A stretch of 64,000 nucleotides of DNA from Pseudomonadota bacterium. GTDB taxonomy: Bacteria > Pseudomonadota > Alphaproteobacteria > Rhizobiales > Xanthobacteraceae. Positions 42,746 through 52,017 of the stretch are shown one piece after another. Within the stretch, counting starts at the first letter, position 1, and the number at the start of each line of letters is the position of its first letter. Location of the stretch: positions 1 through 64,000 of the forward strand of contig JAEWJH010000015.1 in assembly GCA_023386635.1 (NCBI GenBank), written 5' to 3'. The position numbers and the translations under genes are program-made. Under the pieces are notes generated by a model. It searched no databases and was not told the origin of the DNA. It saw nothing but the letters and a program-made list of their open reading frames with translations.

Positions 42746-44164
42746 CTACCGCCGCTTCTTCGGCTCGAACGGATTGGCCTTCTCGCGCAGCGACAGGCGG
42801 ATCGGCGTACCGGGGAGATCGAACGACTCCCGCAGATTGTTGACCAGATAACGCTTGTACGAATCCGGCACCGCATCGGAGCGTGTGCAGAACAGCGCGA
42901 AAGTCGGCGGGCGGCTCTTCGGCTGCGTCATGTAGTTGAGCTTGATGCGCCGGCCGGACACCGCCGGCGGCGGATGCGCGCTCACGGTTTCGGTGAGCCA
43001 GCGGTTGAGCGCGCTGGTCGAAATGCGCTTGTTCCAGATCGTGAACGCATCGACCACCGCCTGCATCAGCCGGTCGATCCCCTCGCCGGTCAGGCCGGAG
43101 ACGGCGACGAACGGCGCGCCGCGCAATTGCGTCAGCTTCCGCTCGGTTTCCTCGCGCAGTTTGCCGATCGCGCCCGGCTTCTTCGCCATCAGGTCCCACT
43201 TGCCGATGGCAAGCACCACCGCACGGCCCTCGCGCTCGGACAGATCGGCAATCCGCTGGTCCTGCTCCTCGATGCCGCGCTCGGCATCGATCAGCACCAC
43301 GACAACCTCGGCGAAGCGCACGGCGTTGAGCGCATCGGCGGCGGAGAGCTTTTCCAGCTTGTTGTCGACGCGCGAGCGGCGGCGCAAACCCGCCGTGTCG
43401 TGGATCAGGAACGGGCGAGCGTTCCACTCGACCTCGACGGAGATGGAATCCCGCGTGATGCCGGCTTCCGGTCCGGTCAGCAGGCGGTCCTGCCCGAGCA
43501 ACCGGTTGATCAGCGTCGATTTGCCGGCATTGGGACGGCCGATCACCGCGACGCGGATCGGCTTCGACGGATCGATCGCATCTTCAGCCTCATCCGCCGT
43601 CGCGAACGCTGCGGCTTCCTCCGCCGCTTCGCGCTTGCGGCGGCGCGCGTCGCGCTGCGCCTGCACCTGCTCCGGCAGGGCTTCGACCAGCGCATCGCGC
43701 AGATCGATCATGCCCTCGGCATGTTCGGCGGAAATCGCCAGCGGATCGCCGAGACCGAGCGCATAGGCTTCGAGCCGCCCCGCCTCGCCGGCCGTGCCTT
43801 CGCTCTTGTTGGCGACGACGATCGCGGGCTTGCCGGCGCGCCGCACCACTTCGGCGAAGGCGCGATCGACCGGCGTCGGGCCGACACGCCCGTCGATGAC
43901 GAAGAATATCGCATCGGCTTCGCGGATTGCCTCTTCGGTCTGCGCGCGCATGCGGCCGGACAGACTGTCAGGCGACGACTCTTCGAGGCCCGCCGTGTCG
44001 ATCACCGTGAAGGTCAGATCGCCGAGCTTGGCCGCGCCGGCGCGGCGGTCGCGCGTGACGCCGGGCTGGTCGTCGACCAGCGCGAGCCTGCGGCCGACCA
44101 GCCGGTTGAACAGGGTCGACTTGCCGACATTGGGACGGCCGACAATGGCGACGGTGAAGCTCAT
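42746..44164 (-). CDS. der: Ribosome biogenesis GTPase Der (EngA)
   Basis: Double-GTPase needed for 50S assembly. The product is 472 residues. The first G domain has GRPNVGKS at 9-16, DTAGLEE near 57 and NKSEG near 120; the second has [15 protein letters not shown] and GKWDL. A KH-like C-terminal domain ends in a basic tail (EPKKRR). Between the G domains lies an acidic and basic linker typical of Rhizobiales Der. The ATG at 44164 gives [12 protein letters not shown]. It follows the lipoprotein gene by about 55 bp. Confidence 0.96.
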   Translation of the reverse strand: MSFTVAIVGRPNVGKSTLFNRLVGRRLALVDDQPGVTRDRRAGAAKLGDLTFTVIDTAGLEESSPDSLSGRMRAQTEEAIREADAIFFVIDGRVGPTPVDRAFAEVVRRAGKPAIVVANKSEGTAGEAGRLEAYALGLGDPLAISAEHAEGMIDLRDALVEALPEQVQAQRDARRRKREAAEEAAAFATADEAEDAIDPSKPIRVAVIGRPNAGKSTLINRLLGQDRLLTGPEAGITRDSISVEVEWNARPFLIHDTAGLRRRSRVDNKLEKLSAADALNAVRFAEVVVVLIDAERGIEEQDQRIADLSEREGRAVVLAIGKWDLMAKKPGAIGKLREETERKLTQLRGAPFVAVSGLTGEGIDRLMQAVVDAFTIWNKRISTSALNRWLTETVSAHPPPAVSGRRIKLNYMTQPKSRPPTFALFCTRSDAVPDSYKRYLVNNLRESFDLPGTPIRLSLREKANPFEPKKRR

Positions 44165-44219
44165 GAAAAGGGCCCGCGAAGTGCGACAGTCCGCAGCGGG
44201 AGAAACGCCCCGCGGCGGA

Positions 44220-44732
44220 TCAGCGCGTGAAGGTGCCGGATGGCGGCGGCGCCGGCCATTGCGTTGCCGGCTGCTGGCTCTGCTGCGCCGGGGCGGGCGA
44301 CGGCCACGGCGCGGGCTGCTGGGCCTGACGCGGCGCCTGTGCCGGCGCATCGGGCCAAGGCGTGGACGATGCGGCCGTTCCGCCCTGCGGCTGTTGGCGT
44401 TCCGCCGGCTGGACATTCACCCGGGTCGGCGCACGCTTCGGCGTCTGCGTCACGCGACGCGGCCGGGGCTTCGGCTTCTCTGCAACCACCGGCGCGGCTT
44501 GCGGCTCGGGTTCGGCCGGCTGCTGATAGCCTTTGACCAGATCGGGCGGCACGCCCTGCGTCACGCCCGGAACGCCTTCGGGGAAGACCGGGCGACGCTC
44601 GCCCGGCAGCTTCTTCTTCTCGTTGATGCCGAAGATGTCGAGCTTATCCGGATCGAAATCCGCGCACGCGGACAGCGCCGGCCCCAGCGAGAGCAGCGAC
44701 AGGATCAGGATGGCATGCTTGACGCGCAACAT
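44220..44732 (-). CDS. Proline/glutamine-rich lipoprotein of unknown function
   Basis: A 170-residue protein with a lipoprotein signal: [14 protein letters not shown] followed by the lipobox LSAC and Cys23. The first 60 mature residues contain [33 protein letters not shown] (shown here in two parts: [15 protein letters not shown] and [16 protein letters not shown]), which looks structured. The remainder is a long Pro/Gln/Ala-rich tail, probably disordered. It lies between a YfgM-like gene and der, the place where many Proteobacteria have bamB; no beta-propeller repeats are present here. Likely outer-membrane anchored; function unknown. Confidence 0.72.
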   Translation of the reverse strand: MLRVKHAILILSLLSLGPALSACADFDPDKLDIFGINEKKKLPGERRPVFPEGVPGVTQGVPPDLVKGYQQPAEPEPQAAPVVAEKPKPRPRRVTQTPKRAPTRVNVQPAERQQPQGGTAASSTPWPDAPAQAPRQAQQPAPWPSPAPAQQSQQPATQWPAPPPSGTFTR

Positions 44733-44774
44733 GGACGAAATCCTTTGGTCGCTGTCCTTGGGCGCTCGCGCGCC

Positions 44775-45488
44775 TCAGCCCTTCTTGTCAGGCGACGGGG
44801 TTTGCTTGGCATCCGATTTGGCATCCGATTTGGCATCCGGCGCGCCGGACGCCGCGAGCAGCGCGCCGACAACCTCGATGCGCGCACGGACGGATTGCGG
44901 CGTATCGTTATCCTCGTTGACCAGCGACACGTAACGCCGGGCAGCGGTCACGTCGCCGTGCTTCCACGCCGACAGCGCCAGCAATTCGCGCGCCGAATGC
45001 CGGAACGGCCGGCCAGGCTCCGCGAGCGGCGCCAGCCGGCGCTCCAGTTCCTTGAAATCCGCGGTATCGACCAGCAGGAAGCCGGCCCGGACCGCGGCAA
45101 GATCCTGCAGCATCGGCCCGACCGGCGATGCTGCGATCTCGTCATAGAGCTTCACGCCCTCGGCCCGGTCGCGCTGCGCGGCGGCGGCCGCGACACGAAG
45201 CCGCGCCAGCGGCTGGTAGCCCGGCGTGCCGGTCCTGGCGATCTCGGCGAAGGCCTTCTCGGCCTCGGCGGTCTTGCCCTCTTCGCTCAGAGCGAGCGCC
45301 GCCTCGAATGCGGAGCCGGCGCGGGCCGCCTCGCGGTTCTGCCAGAACTCGTAGCCGCGCCAGCCGCCGATACCCAGCACCACCAGCACGGCGAGGATGA
45401 TGATAAACAGGCCGTAGCGATCCCACAGCTTCTTGAGCTGCTCGCGACGGACCTCCTCATCGACCTCATTGAAAATATTGTCGACCAA
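44775..45488 (-). CDS. YfgM-like tetratricopeptide membrane protein
   Basis: A 237-residue protein with a cytoplasmic N-terminus (VDEEVRREQLKKLWDRYG), one helix at about 26-44 and a periplasmic TPR-like domain of repeated Ala-rich helices. YfgM in E. coli is an ancillary SecYEG-associated factor linked to periplasmic chaperones, and the N-terminal pattern matches that family. The C-terminus carries short DAKSDAKSDAK repeats that correspond to a 12-bp DNA repeat. The next gene downstream is a lipoprotein and then der. Confidence 0.82.
   Translation of the reverse strand: MVDNIFNEVDEEVRREQLKKLWDRYGLFIIILAVLVVLGIGGWRGYEFWQNREAARAGSAFEAALALSEEGKTAEAEKAFAEIARTGTPGYQPLARLRVAAAAAQRDRAEGVKLYDEIAASPVGPMLQDLAAVRAGFLLVDTADFKELERRLAPLAEPGRPFRHSARELLALSAWKHGDVTAARRYVSLVNEDNDTPQSVRARIEVVGALLAASGAPDAKSDAKSDAKQTPSPDKKG
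44806..44841. repeat. 12-bp tandem repeat inside the YfgM-like gene
   Basis: TTGGCATCCGAT occurs twice in succession and a third time with two changes. On the coding strand it encodes repeated Ser-Asp-Ala-Lys units near the C-terminus, and the 12-bp unit keeps the frame. Confidence 0.85.
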
Positions 45489-45653
45489 AGCCTGCTCCCG
45501 ACACCACGGCCCGCGGGCGTATCCGACCGGGCGATGCCAAACGGCGATGCCGGGAACCGCCCCGCACGCGCGGGCGGAGGTACCCTAACGATGTGGCCGC
45601 CGCAAGGCAAAAGCGGCCGAGGCTTTGCAAATCAGAGGGTTAGCCCGGCTCTA

Positions 45654-46478
45654 TCAGGTCTTTTTGCGCATCGGATAGGTGTGCTCCGGCCCCGGGAACG
45701 AGCGGTCGCGGACCTCCCGGGCATAGTCGGCCATGGCCTTCTCGATCGACGGTCCGAGGTCGCCGTAACGCTTGACGAATTTCGGCACCCGCGGCGACAG
45801 GCCGAGCATGTCCTCCATCACCAGCACCTGGCCGTCGCAGGCCGGACTGGCGCCGATGCCGATGGTCGGGATCGCTACCTGCGCCGTCAGCTTGCGGGCG
45901 AGCGGCTCGGCCACCGCCTCGATCACCACCGAGAACGCTCCCGCCTGCGCTACCGCCAGGGTGTCCTCCTCGATCCGCGCCCAGTCTCCCTCGTCCCGCC
46001 CCTGCGCGCGGAACGAGCCGAGCACGTTGATCGCCTGCGGTGTCAGCCCGACATGCGCCATCACCGGGACGCCGCGCTCGACGAGAAACGCGATGGTCTC
46101 CGCCATACGCTTGCCGCCCTCGAGCTTGATCGCGCCGCAGCCGGTTTCCTTGAGGACACGCACCGCGCTGGCGAAGGCCTGCTCCTTCGACGCCTCGTAG
46201 CTGCCGAACGGCATATCGACCACGACCAGCGCGCGCTTCGAGCCGCGCATCACCGCATGGCCTTGCAGGATCATCATGTCGAGCGTGACCGGCACGGTCG
46301 ACTCCAGCCCGTGCATCACCATGCCGAGCGAGTCACCGACCAGAATGACGTCGCAATATTTGTCGGCAAGCTGCGCGGTATGCGCGTGATACGACGTCAG
46401 CATGACGATCGGCTCGCCGCCCTTGCGGGCGAAGATGTCGGGCGCGGTCAGACGACGGATCTCGTTTTGCACGGACAC
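45654..46478 (-). CDS. panB: 3-methyl-2-oxobutanoate hydroxymethyltransferase
   Basis: First enzyme of pantothenate synthesis: makes ketopantoate from alpha-ketoisovalerate and methylene-THF. The product is 274 residues. [13 protein letters not shown] near 24, the metal-binding [11 protein letters not shown] near 47 and the catalytic glutamate segment [12 protein letters not shown] near 182 are all present, and [16 protein letters not shown] near 200 is standard. panC is not adjacent. The neighbour downstream is the YfgM-like gene, on the same strand but 165 bp away. Confidence 0.95.
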   Translation of the reverse strand: MSVQNEIRRLTAPDIFARKGGEPIVMLTSYHAHTAQLADKYCDVILVGDSLGMVMHGLESTVPVTLDMMILQGHAVMRGSKRALVVVDMPFGSYEASKEQAFASAVRVLKETGCGAIKLEGGKRMAETIAFLVERGVPVMAHVGLTPQAINVLGSFRAQGRDEGDWARIEEDTLAVAQAGAFSVVIEAVAEPLARKLTAQVAIPTIGIGASPACDGQVLVMEDMLGLSPRVPKFVKRYGDLGPSIEKAMADYAREVRDRSFPGPEHTYPMRKKT

Positions 46479-46481
46479 GAT

Positions 46482-47072
46482 TTATGCTCCGAAGACGGGA
46501 ACGCCGATATACAACGGATGGAAGACGAAGCCGAGCGCGAGATAAATGAGCATGCCGGCGATGACGGCGACGGCGTCGTTGATCCAGAGGCGCCGCTCGC
46601 TCGGCAACGGCTTAGTATCCTCTGGCGGCTGACGCTTGAGCGCGATGCGCGCGATCACCGCCCAGGCGAGGAACGTACCGAACATCAGGATCGAACCGAG
46701 ATCGCCATTCGAAAGCAGATGCGCGAGCGCCCACAGCTTCACCGCCACCAGCGCCGGATATTTGCTCCAGATCTTGAGGTGCCCCGGCACGAACGCGGCG
46801 ACCAGCAAAATAACGGCGGGCAGCACCAGCGCGACGGTGACATGACGCATCCACAGCGGCGGATACCAGATGTCGATCCATTCGGCGGCGCGATACTGCG
46901 CGAAGCCGATGACGATCAGCACCACGGCGAGGATGGAGACCAGCGAGAAGACGATGCGATAAGGAATTTCGCCGAGCCGCGCCATCGCCGCCGCACGGCG
47001 GCTGCGCGAGCGCACAAACAGATGGCTCGCGAGAAAAACCGCAAGCCCGAGAACGAGAACTGCCAGGCCCAT
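46482..47072 (-). CDS. NnrU family membrane protein
   Basis: A 196-residue protein with five to six helices, starting MGLAVLVLGLAVFLASHLF, which is the NnrU start. SHLFVRSRSRRAAAMARLGE and the KYPALVAVKLWALAHLLSNGD region are family hallmarks; NnrU proteins were first described near nitrite and nitric oxide reductase genes. No denitrification genes are visible here, so a role in that process is not supported by context. The frame is open to 47129, but the ATG at 47072 has a GGGAG site. It ends 3 bp before panB. Confidence 0.82.
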   Translation of the reverse strand: MGLAVLVLGLAVFLASHLFVRSRSRRAAAMARLGEIPYRIVFSLVSILAVVLIVIGFAQYRAAEWIDIWYPPLWMRHVTVALVLPAVILLVAAFVPGHLKIWSKYPALVAVKLWALAHLLSNGDLGSILMFGTFLAWAVIARIALKRQPPEDTKPLPSERRLWINDAVAVIAGMLIYLALGFVFHPLYIGVPVFGA

Positions 47073-47174
47073 ATGAGGCTCCCGCCGCCGCTGACAGCCG
47101 CAGTAGACGATGGCCGCGGCCAACGTCAAGACGACCTTTGCCCGCCTTCGCTGCCGGTGGCCCTGCCGCGCGCG

Positions 47175-47210
47175 ATCGCCTAGGCTTATCTCATCGCCTA
47201 GGCTTATCTC
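47175..47210. repeat. Exact 18-bp tandem duplication just before the FAD oxidoreductase start
   Basis: The unit ATCGCCTAGGCTTATCTC is present twice with no gap and no mismatch (47175-47192 and 47193-47210). Each copy contains the 8-bp palindrome GCCTAGGC. The start codon of the next gene begins 2 bp later, so the duplication occupies the ribosome-binding position. Confidence 0.95.
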
Positions 47211-47211
47211 A

Positions 47212-48570
47212 ATGAATCAAACGCCTGTATTTCTCGACGAACCGGCGCGCCGCATTCCCGTCGACGGCGAATATGACGTCGTCGTGCTCGGCGGCGGCCC
47301 GGCGGGCATCGCCGCGGCTGCAGCCGCTGCAAGGCAGGGATGCAGCACGGTTCTGATCGAGCGTTACGGATTCCTCGGCGGCATGGGGACGGCCGCGGGC
47401 GTGACCAATTTCTGCGGGCTGCATGCCAATGTTCACGGCGACATTCGTCGCGTCGTTCACGGCATCACCGACGATCTGCTCGAGCGCATCGACGCCTATG
47501 GCGGACTGAACGAACCGCATCTCGTGCTCGGCAAGACCAGGGCGCAGGCTTACGACACCGCCGCCTATAAATGTGCAGCTGACGATCTCCTGCTCGCGCA
47601 GGGCGTCGCAATGCGGTTTCACTCTCTCGCCGCCGGCGTCCTGTTCGAGACTGATGCGAGCATCGGCGCGCTGATCATCGAGGACCGCTCCGGCCGCCGC
47701 GCGATCCGCGGCCGTTTCTTCATCGACTGCTCGGGCGACGGCGATCTCGCGGCGTTCGCCGGCGCGCCGTTCGAGAAAGGCGATGCCGACGGCAATCTGC
47801 TTTATCCGACCATGATGTTCCGCCTCGCCGGTGTCGATGCGGCAAAGGCCGGCGACGCCTGGGCGACCATTCCCGATCTGATGCGCGAAGCCGAAGCGCG
47901 CGGCGTGTCGTTTCCGCGCAAAGGCGCGATCGTGCGCCCGCAGAAGCACAGCAGCGAATGGCGCGTGAACGTCACGCAGATCAAGGACGACAACGGCCGC
48001 GCCATCGACGCCACCGATGCGGCGGCGCTGTCGCGCGGCGAGATCGAAGGACGCCGGCAGGCCATGGCGTTCTTCGATTTCCTGCGCCGCGAGGCGCCGG
48101 GTTTCGCAAACGCCTATGTGGTCGACATTCCACCGCAACTCGGCATCCGCGAAACACGGCGCATCACCGGCCACTATCAACTCACCGGCGAGGACGTGCT
48201 CACCTGCGCCAGCTTCGACGACACGATCGGCGTCAACGGATGGCCGCTGGAGAAGCACATCGCCGGCGATGTCGAATGGGGCTGGCCGCCGATCCCGCAA
48301 TCGCGCGGCTTCAATCACCTGCCCTACCGCATGCTGGTGCCGCGCGGCCCGACTAATATGCTGGTCGCCGGACGCTGCGCCTCCATGACCCATGACGGAC
48401 AATCGGCCGCGCGCGTCAGCGGCGCCTGCTTCGTCATGGGCGAAGCGGCCGGCACCGCCGCGCATCTCGCGCTAACGCGCAACGCAGCGGCCGCTGATAT
48501 CGATACGAACGCCCTGCAGACGCTGCTGCGCGACAACGGCGTCTATCTTGGCCTCGACGAAACGACTTAA
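47212..48570 (+). CDS. FAD-dependent oxidoreductase (FAD_oxidored family)
   Basis: A 452-residue flavoprotein with the dinucleotide loop GGGPAG at 27-32, ERYGFLGGMGTAAGV after the first beta-alpha-beta unit and a second FAD-contact segment FIDCSGDGDLAAFAG. The C-terminal VAGRCASMTHDGQSAARV matches the FAD-dependent oxidoreductase family that includes many uncharacterised Rhizobiales enzymes. No strong ribosome site is seen ahead of the ATG at 47212 because the 18-bp duplication lies there. The next gene, 24 bp on, encodes a solute-binding protein, which suggests that the two handle one small organic acid. Substrate unknown. Confidence 0.82.
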   Translation: MNQTPVFLDEPARRIPVDGEYDVVVLGGGPAGIAAAAAAARQGCSTVLIERYGFLGGMGTAAGVTNFCGLHANVHGDIRRVVHGITDDLLERIDAYGGLNEPHLVLGKTRAQAYDTAAYKCAADDLLLAQGVAMRFHSLAAGVLFETDASIGALIIEDRSGRRAIRGRFFIDCSGDGDLAAFAGAPFEKGDADGNLLYPTMMFRLAGVDAAKAGDAWATIPDLMREAEARGVSFPRKGAIVRPQKHSSEWRVNVTQIKDDNGRAIDATDAAALSRGEIEGRRQAMAFFDFLRREAPGFANAYVVDIPPQLGIRETRRITGHYQLTGEDVLTCASFDDTIGVNGWPLEKHIAGDVEWGWPPIPQSRGFNHLPYRMLVPRGPTNMLVAGRCASMTHDGQSAARVSGACFVMGEAAGTAAHLALTRNAAAADIDTNALQTLLRDNGVYLGLDETT

Positions 48571-48594
48571 GACAGAGCCCGGGAGCATTCCGAC

Positions 48595-49566
48595 ATGACC
48601 ACACGCCTTCTCATCGCCGCGTTGCTGACGCTCACCGCTGCCGTCGCGCAACCGTCTGCCGCGCAAACCTGGCCTGACAAGACTGTGCGGATCGTCGTGC
48701 CGTTCGGCCCCGGCTCGACACCGGATACCGTCGCGCGCGTGATCGCCGATCAATTGAAGGCGCGGCATCCCGGCGTCACCGTGGTGGTCGAGAACAAGCC
48801 CGGCGCCAGCGGCAATCTCGGCACCGACACCGTCGCCAAGGCCGCGCCGGACGGCCAGACCATCGGCGTGAGCATCGGCGGTCCGCTCGCCATCAACACG
48901 CTGCTGTTCTCGAAGCCGCCCTACGATCCGCACAAGGACATCGCGCCGGTGACGCAACTCATCACCCAGGCGAGCGTGCTGACGGCGACACCGTCGCTCA
49001 ACGTCAAGACGGTCTCGGACCTGGTTGCGCTGCTCAAGAGCAATCCGGGAAAATACAATTTCAGCTCGATCGGCAACGGCTCGCTGTCGCACCTCGCGAT
49101 GGAGGCGCTGGCCATCAGGAGCGGCACCAAGCTGGTTCACGTTCCCTATACGAGTTCGCCGCAAGCCGTGACGGCGGTGATCCGCGGCGACGCGCAACTC
49201 GCCTGTCTGCCGGCAATTTCCGTGGTGCCGCAGGCGGAAGCGGGCAAGGTCACGATGCTGGCGGTGTCGACGGCGAAACGCTCGACCTTCCTGCCGAACG
49301 TGCCGACGCTGAAGGAGTCCGGCATCGACGTCGAAGCCGACGCCTGGATGGGTCTGATCGCGCCGGGCGGCACACCGAAGCCGCTGGTCGACGCGATCTC
49401 CAGGGAAGTCGTCGCCATCATCAAGCTGTCGGACGTGCGCCAGAAGCTCGCGACCCAGTTCATGGAACCGGTCGGCAGCACGCCCGAGGAATTCCGCACC
49501 CTGATCGACAACGAGATCGCCCGCTGGGCGCCGGTGATCAAGGCGGCGGACGTGAAGGTGAATTAG
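48595..49566 (+). CDS. Tripartite tricarboxylate transporter substrate-binding protein (Bug/TctC family)
   Basis: A 323-residue periplasmic protein with a signal peptide of 23 residues ending SAAQ. WPDKTVRIVVPFGPGSTPDTVARVIA and VVENKPGASGNLG (residues 26-80) are the Bug signature, including the loop that grips a carboxylate. It probably binds a small carboxylic acid. No tctA or tctB membrane genes are nearby, so this is one of the many orphan Bug proteins. Cotranscription with the FAD oxidoreductase is likely. Confidence 0.92.
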   Translation: MTTRLLIAALLTLTAAVAQPSAAQTWPDKTVRIVVPFGPGSTPDTVARVIADQLKARHPGVTVVVENKPGASGNLGTDTVAKAAPDGQTIGVSIGGPLAINTLLFSKPPYDPHKDIAPVTQLITQASVLTATPSLNVKTVSDLVALLKSNPGKYNFSSIGNGSLSHLAMEALAIRSGTKLVHVPYTSSPQAVTAVIRGDAQLACLPAISVVPQAEAGKVTMLAVSTAKRSTFLPNVPTLKESGIDVEADAWMGLIAPGGTPKPLVDAISREVVAIIKLSDVRQKLATQFMEPVGSTPEEFRTLIDNEIARWAPVIKAADVKVN

Positions 49567-49582
49567 GACCATCCCTTTTTCG

Positions 49583-49699
49583 GTCATGGCCGGGCATCAC
49601 CGTCGAAGACGGGCGTAAACGCCCCTGATGTCCCGGCCATCCCGATAAGGCGAGCGTGGTGGCAGCCTGAGCGGGATGCCCGGGTCAAGCCCGGGCATG
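49583..49699. repeat. Dispersed palindromic repeat with CGTCGAAGACG core
   Basis: A 117-bp element in the gap between the Bug gene and convergent prfC. Ends are GTCATGGCCGGGCATC and GCCCGGGCATG. The core at 49601-49624 repeats the one at 41364 almost exactly. It may act as a bidirectional transcription stop. Confidence 0.8.
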
Positions 49700-49754
49700 T
49701 TGCTAGAGCGAAAAAAAATCGCGCCAGCATGCCTCGTCAAAAATATCGCGACGT

Positions 49755-51368
49755 TTAAGCCGCTTCCTTGCGCAGGTCCTTGATGTCGGCAAAGACGATG
49801 GCCGGCGCGCGCTCGCGCGTATAGTCGAGCGTGAACTGGTTGCGCGCCATGAAGACGAGATCGCCGTCGAGGTCTTCGGCCAAGCTCGAACCGTTCGCGC
49901 CCTTGAAAGTTTCGAACGCCTTCTTGTCGTCGCTGGAAATCCAGCGCGCCAGCGAAAACTCCGACTGTTCGAAGCCGATCTCGAGACCGTATTCAGCGTC
50001 GAGCCGCGTCTTGAGCACGTCGAGCTGCAGCGGGCCGACGACGCCAACCATCGCCGGCGAACCGTCGAGCGGGCGAAACACCTGCACGACGCCCTCTTCC
50101 GCCATCTGCTGCAAGGCTTCCTTCAGCTTCTTCGCTTTCATCGGATCGGCGAGCCGCACCCGGCGCAGAATTTCCGGGGCGAAGTTCGGCACGCCGACGA
50201 AATTGAGGTCTTCACCCTCGGTCAGCGTATCGCCGATCCGCAACGTGCCGTGGTTCGGGATGCCGACGACGTCGCCGGCGAACGCTTCATCGGCCAGCGC
50301 GCGGTCCTGCGCGAAGAAGAACTGCGGCGCGGACAGCGACATCGGCTTGCCGGTGCGCACCAGCTTCGCCTTCATGCCGCGCACCAGTTTGCCCGAGCAC
50401 AGGCGCGCGAAGGCGATGCGGTCGCGGTGGTTCGGATCCATGTTCGCCTGAATCTTGAAGACGAAGGCGGACATCTTGTTCTCGGTCGCCTCGATCCGGC
50501 GATTGGCGCTCTGCTGCGCGCGCGGCGGCGGCGCGTAAGCACCGAGCGCGTCGAGCAGGTCCTTCACGCCGAAATTCTTCAGCGCCGAGCCGAACAGCAC
50601 CGGCGTCAGATGGCCCTCGCGGAACGCATCGAGATCGAATTCGCGGCAGAGGTCCTTAACCATCGCCAGTTCTTCGGTGATGGCGGCGGCATCGAGCATC
50701 GGGTTCTGCGCGGCGAGCATTGCGAGATCGAGCGGCTGCTCGGCGTTGGTCTTGCCGTCGGGATCGAGCAGCCGCATCTTGCCTGACGCGCGATCATAAG
50801 TGCCGGCGAAATCGCGGCCGCGGCCGATCGGCCAGGTTAGCGGCGCGGTGTCGAGTGCCAGCGTCTTCTCGATCTCGTCGAGCAGATCGAACGGATCGCG
50901 GGTCTCGCGGTCCATCTTGTTGATGAAGGTGACGATCGGGATATCGCGCAGCCGACACACCTCGAACAACTTGCGGGTGCGCGCCTCGATGCCCTTGGCG
51001 GCGTCGATCACCATCACCGCGCTGTCGACCGCCGTGAGCGTCCGGTAGGTGTCCTCGGAGAAGTCCTCGTGGCCCGGCGTGTCGAGCAGGTTGAACACCC
51101 GCCCGCCATACTCGAACGTCATCACCGACGTGACGACCGAGATGCCGCGCTCGCGCTCGATCGACATCCAGTCGGAGCGGGTCGAGCGGCGGTCGCGTTT
51201 GGCCTTCACCTGCCCGGCGAGGTTGATCGCGCCCCCGAACAGCAGCAGCTTTTCGGTCAGCGTTGTTTTACCGGCGTCCGGATGGGAGATGATCGCAAAG
51301 GTCCGCCGGCGTTCGACCTCGCTGGCGAGCGGCGACGCTGAATCAAGGGCTGGAACAGGCGCATTCAT
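49755..51368 (-). CDS. prfC: Peptide chain release factor 3
   Basis: GTPase that recycles RF1 and RF2 from the ribosome. The product is 537 residues with SHPDAGKTT at 28-36, the effector SIERERGISV, DTPGHEDFSEDTYR and NKMDRE, all normal for RF3. The ATG at 51368 gives MNAPVPALDS; an ATG three codons upstream is possible. It converges with the Bug gene and is divergent from the YbaK-type gene. Confidence 0.96.
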   Translation of the reverse strand: MNAPVPALDSASPLASEVERRRTFAIISHPDAGKTTLTEKLLLFGGAINLAGQVKAKRDRRSTRSDWMSIERERGISVVTSVMTFEYGGRVFNLLDTPGHEDFSEDTYRTLTAVDSAVMVIDAAKGIEARTRKLFEVCRLRDIPIVTFINKMDRETRDPFDLLDEIEKTLALDTAPLTWPIGRGRDFAGTYDRASGKMRLLDPDGKTNAEQPLDLAMLAAQNPMLDAAAITEELAMVKDLCREFDLDAFREGHLTPVLFGSALKNFGVKDLLDALGAYAPPPRAQQSANRRIEATENKMSAFVFKIQANMDPNHRDRIAFARLCSGKLVRGMKAKLVRTGKPMSLSAPQFFFAQDRALADEAFAGDVVGIPNHGTLRIGDTLTEGEDLNFVGVPNFAPEILRRVRLADPMKAKKLKEALQQMAEEGVVQVFRPLDGSPAMVGVVGPLQLDVLKTRLDAEYGLEIGFEQSEFSLARWISSDDKKAFETFKGANGSSLAEDLDGDLVFMARNQFTLDYTRERAPAIVFADIKDLRKEAA

Positions 51369-51497
51369 GCCGCGCATGTGGCAGGGAACGCCGCGACAAT
51401 CAAGAAGCCCGTCGCCGGGGCCGCCGGGCTTGATCGGCAGGCGGTTCCGCGGATAGAGCGGGCGCAGTCCGCCCCTTTCGAAGCGCCAAGAGTCCCG

Positions 51498-51974
51498 ATG
51501 AGCCTGGAATCCGTCCGCCGCTTTCTGGCGGAAAAAGCCCCCGATATCGCCATCGTCGAAACCGAGGCGAGCAGCGCCACCGTGCCGCTCGCGGCGGCCG
51601 CCCATGGCGTCGCGCCGGGCCAGATCGCCAAGACCCTGTCGCTGCGGGTCGGCGACCGGGTGGTGCTCGCCGTCACACGCGGCGATGCCCGGATCAGCAA
51701 CCAGAAGGCGCGCGCCGCGCTCGGCGGCAAGCCCCGTATGCTCGGCCCCGACGAGGTCGCCGCCATCACCGGCCACCCGGTCGGCGGCGTTTGTCCGTTC
51801 GGCCTCGCCTCGCCGCTGCCGGTCTATTGCGACGTGTCGCTGAAGGATTTCGACATGGTGGTGCCGGCCGCGGGCTCGACCCACAGTTCGCTGTTCATCA
51901 CCCCGCAGCGGATGGCCGAACTCACCGGCGCCACCTGGGTCGATATCTGTCAGCCCCTCCCGGAGTCGGGCTGA
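51498..51974 (+). CDS. YbaK/EbsC (ProXp-like) aminoacyl-tRNA deacylase-type protein
   Basis: A 158-residue single-domain protein. The YbaK fold is seen from ESVRRFLAEKAPDI to the end, with KTLSLRVGDRVVLAVTRGDARIS, the conserved lysine-containing first strand, and HPVGGVCPFGL, where GGVxPFG is the family signature. Such proteins clear mischarged tRNAs or act as free-standing editing domains; which amino acid is not clear here. The ATG at 51498 is preferred because the upstream open stretch is shadow sequence from the prfC promoter region. Confidence 0.88.
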   Translation: MSLESVRRFLAEKAPDIAIVETEASSATVPLAAAAHGVAPGQIAKTLSLRVGDRVVLAVTRGDARISNQKARAALGGKPRMLGPDEVAAITGHPVGGVCPFGLASPLPVYCDVSLKDFDMVVPAAGSTHSSLFITPQRMAELTGATWVDICQPLPESG

Positions 51975-52017
51975 CGTCATCGCCGGCGCGGCACCGCCGC
52001 CCCGGCACCCGTGTTTT

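Noticed and set aside
43794..47183. Open frame of over 1100 codons on the plus strand, opposite der through the NnrU gene
   Set aside because: It is antisense to five well-supported genes. Its composition is the Arg/His/Asp/Gly-rich pattern expected from reading a high-GC coding strand backwards, and it has no domain motif.
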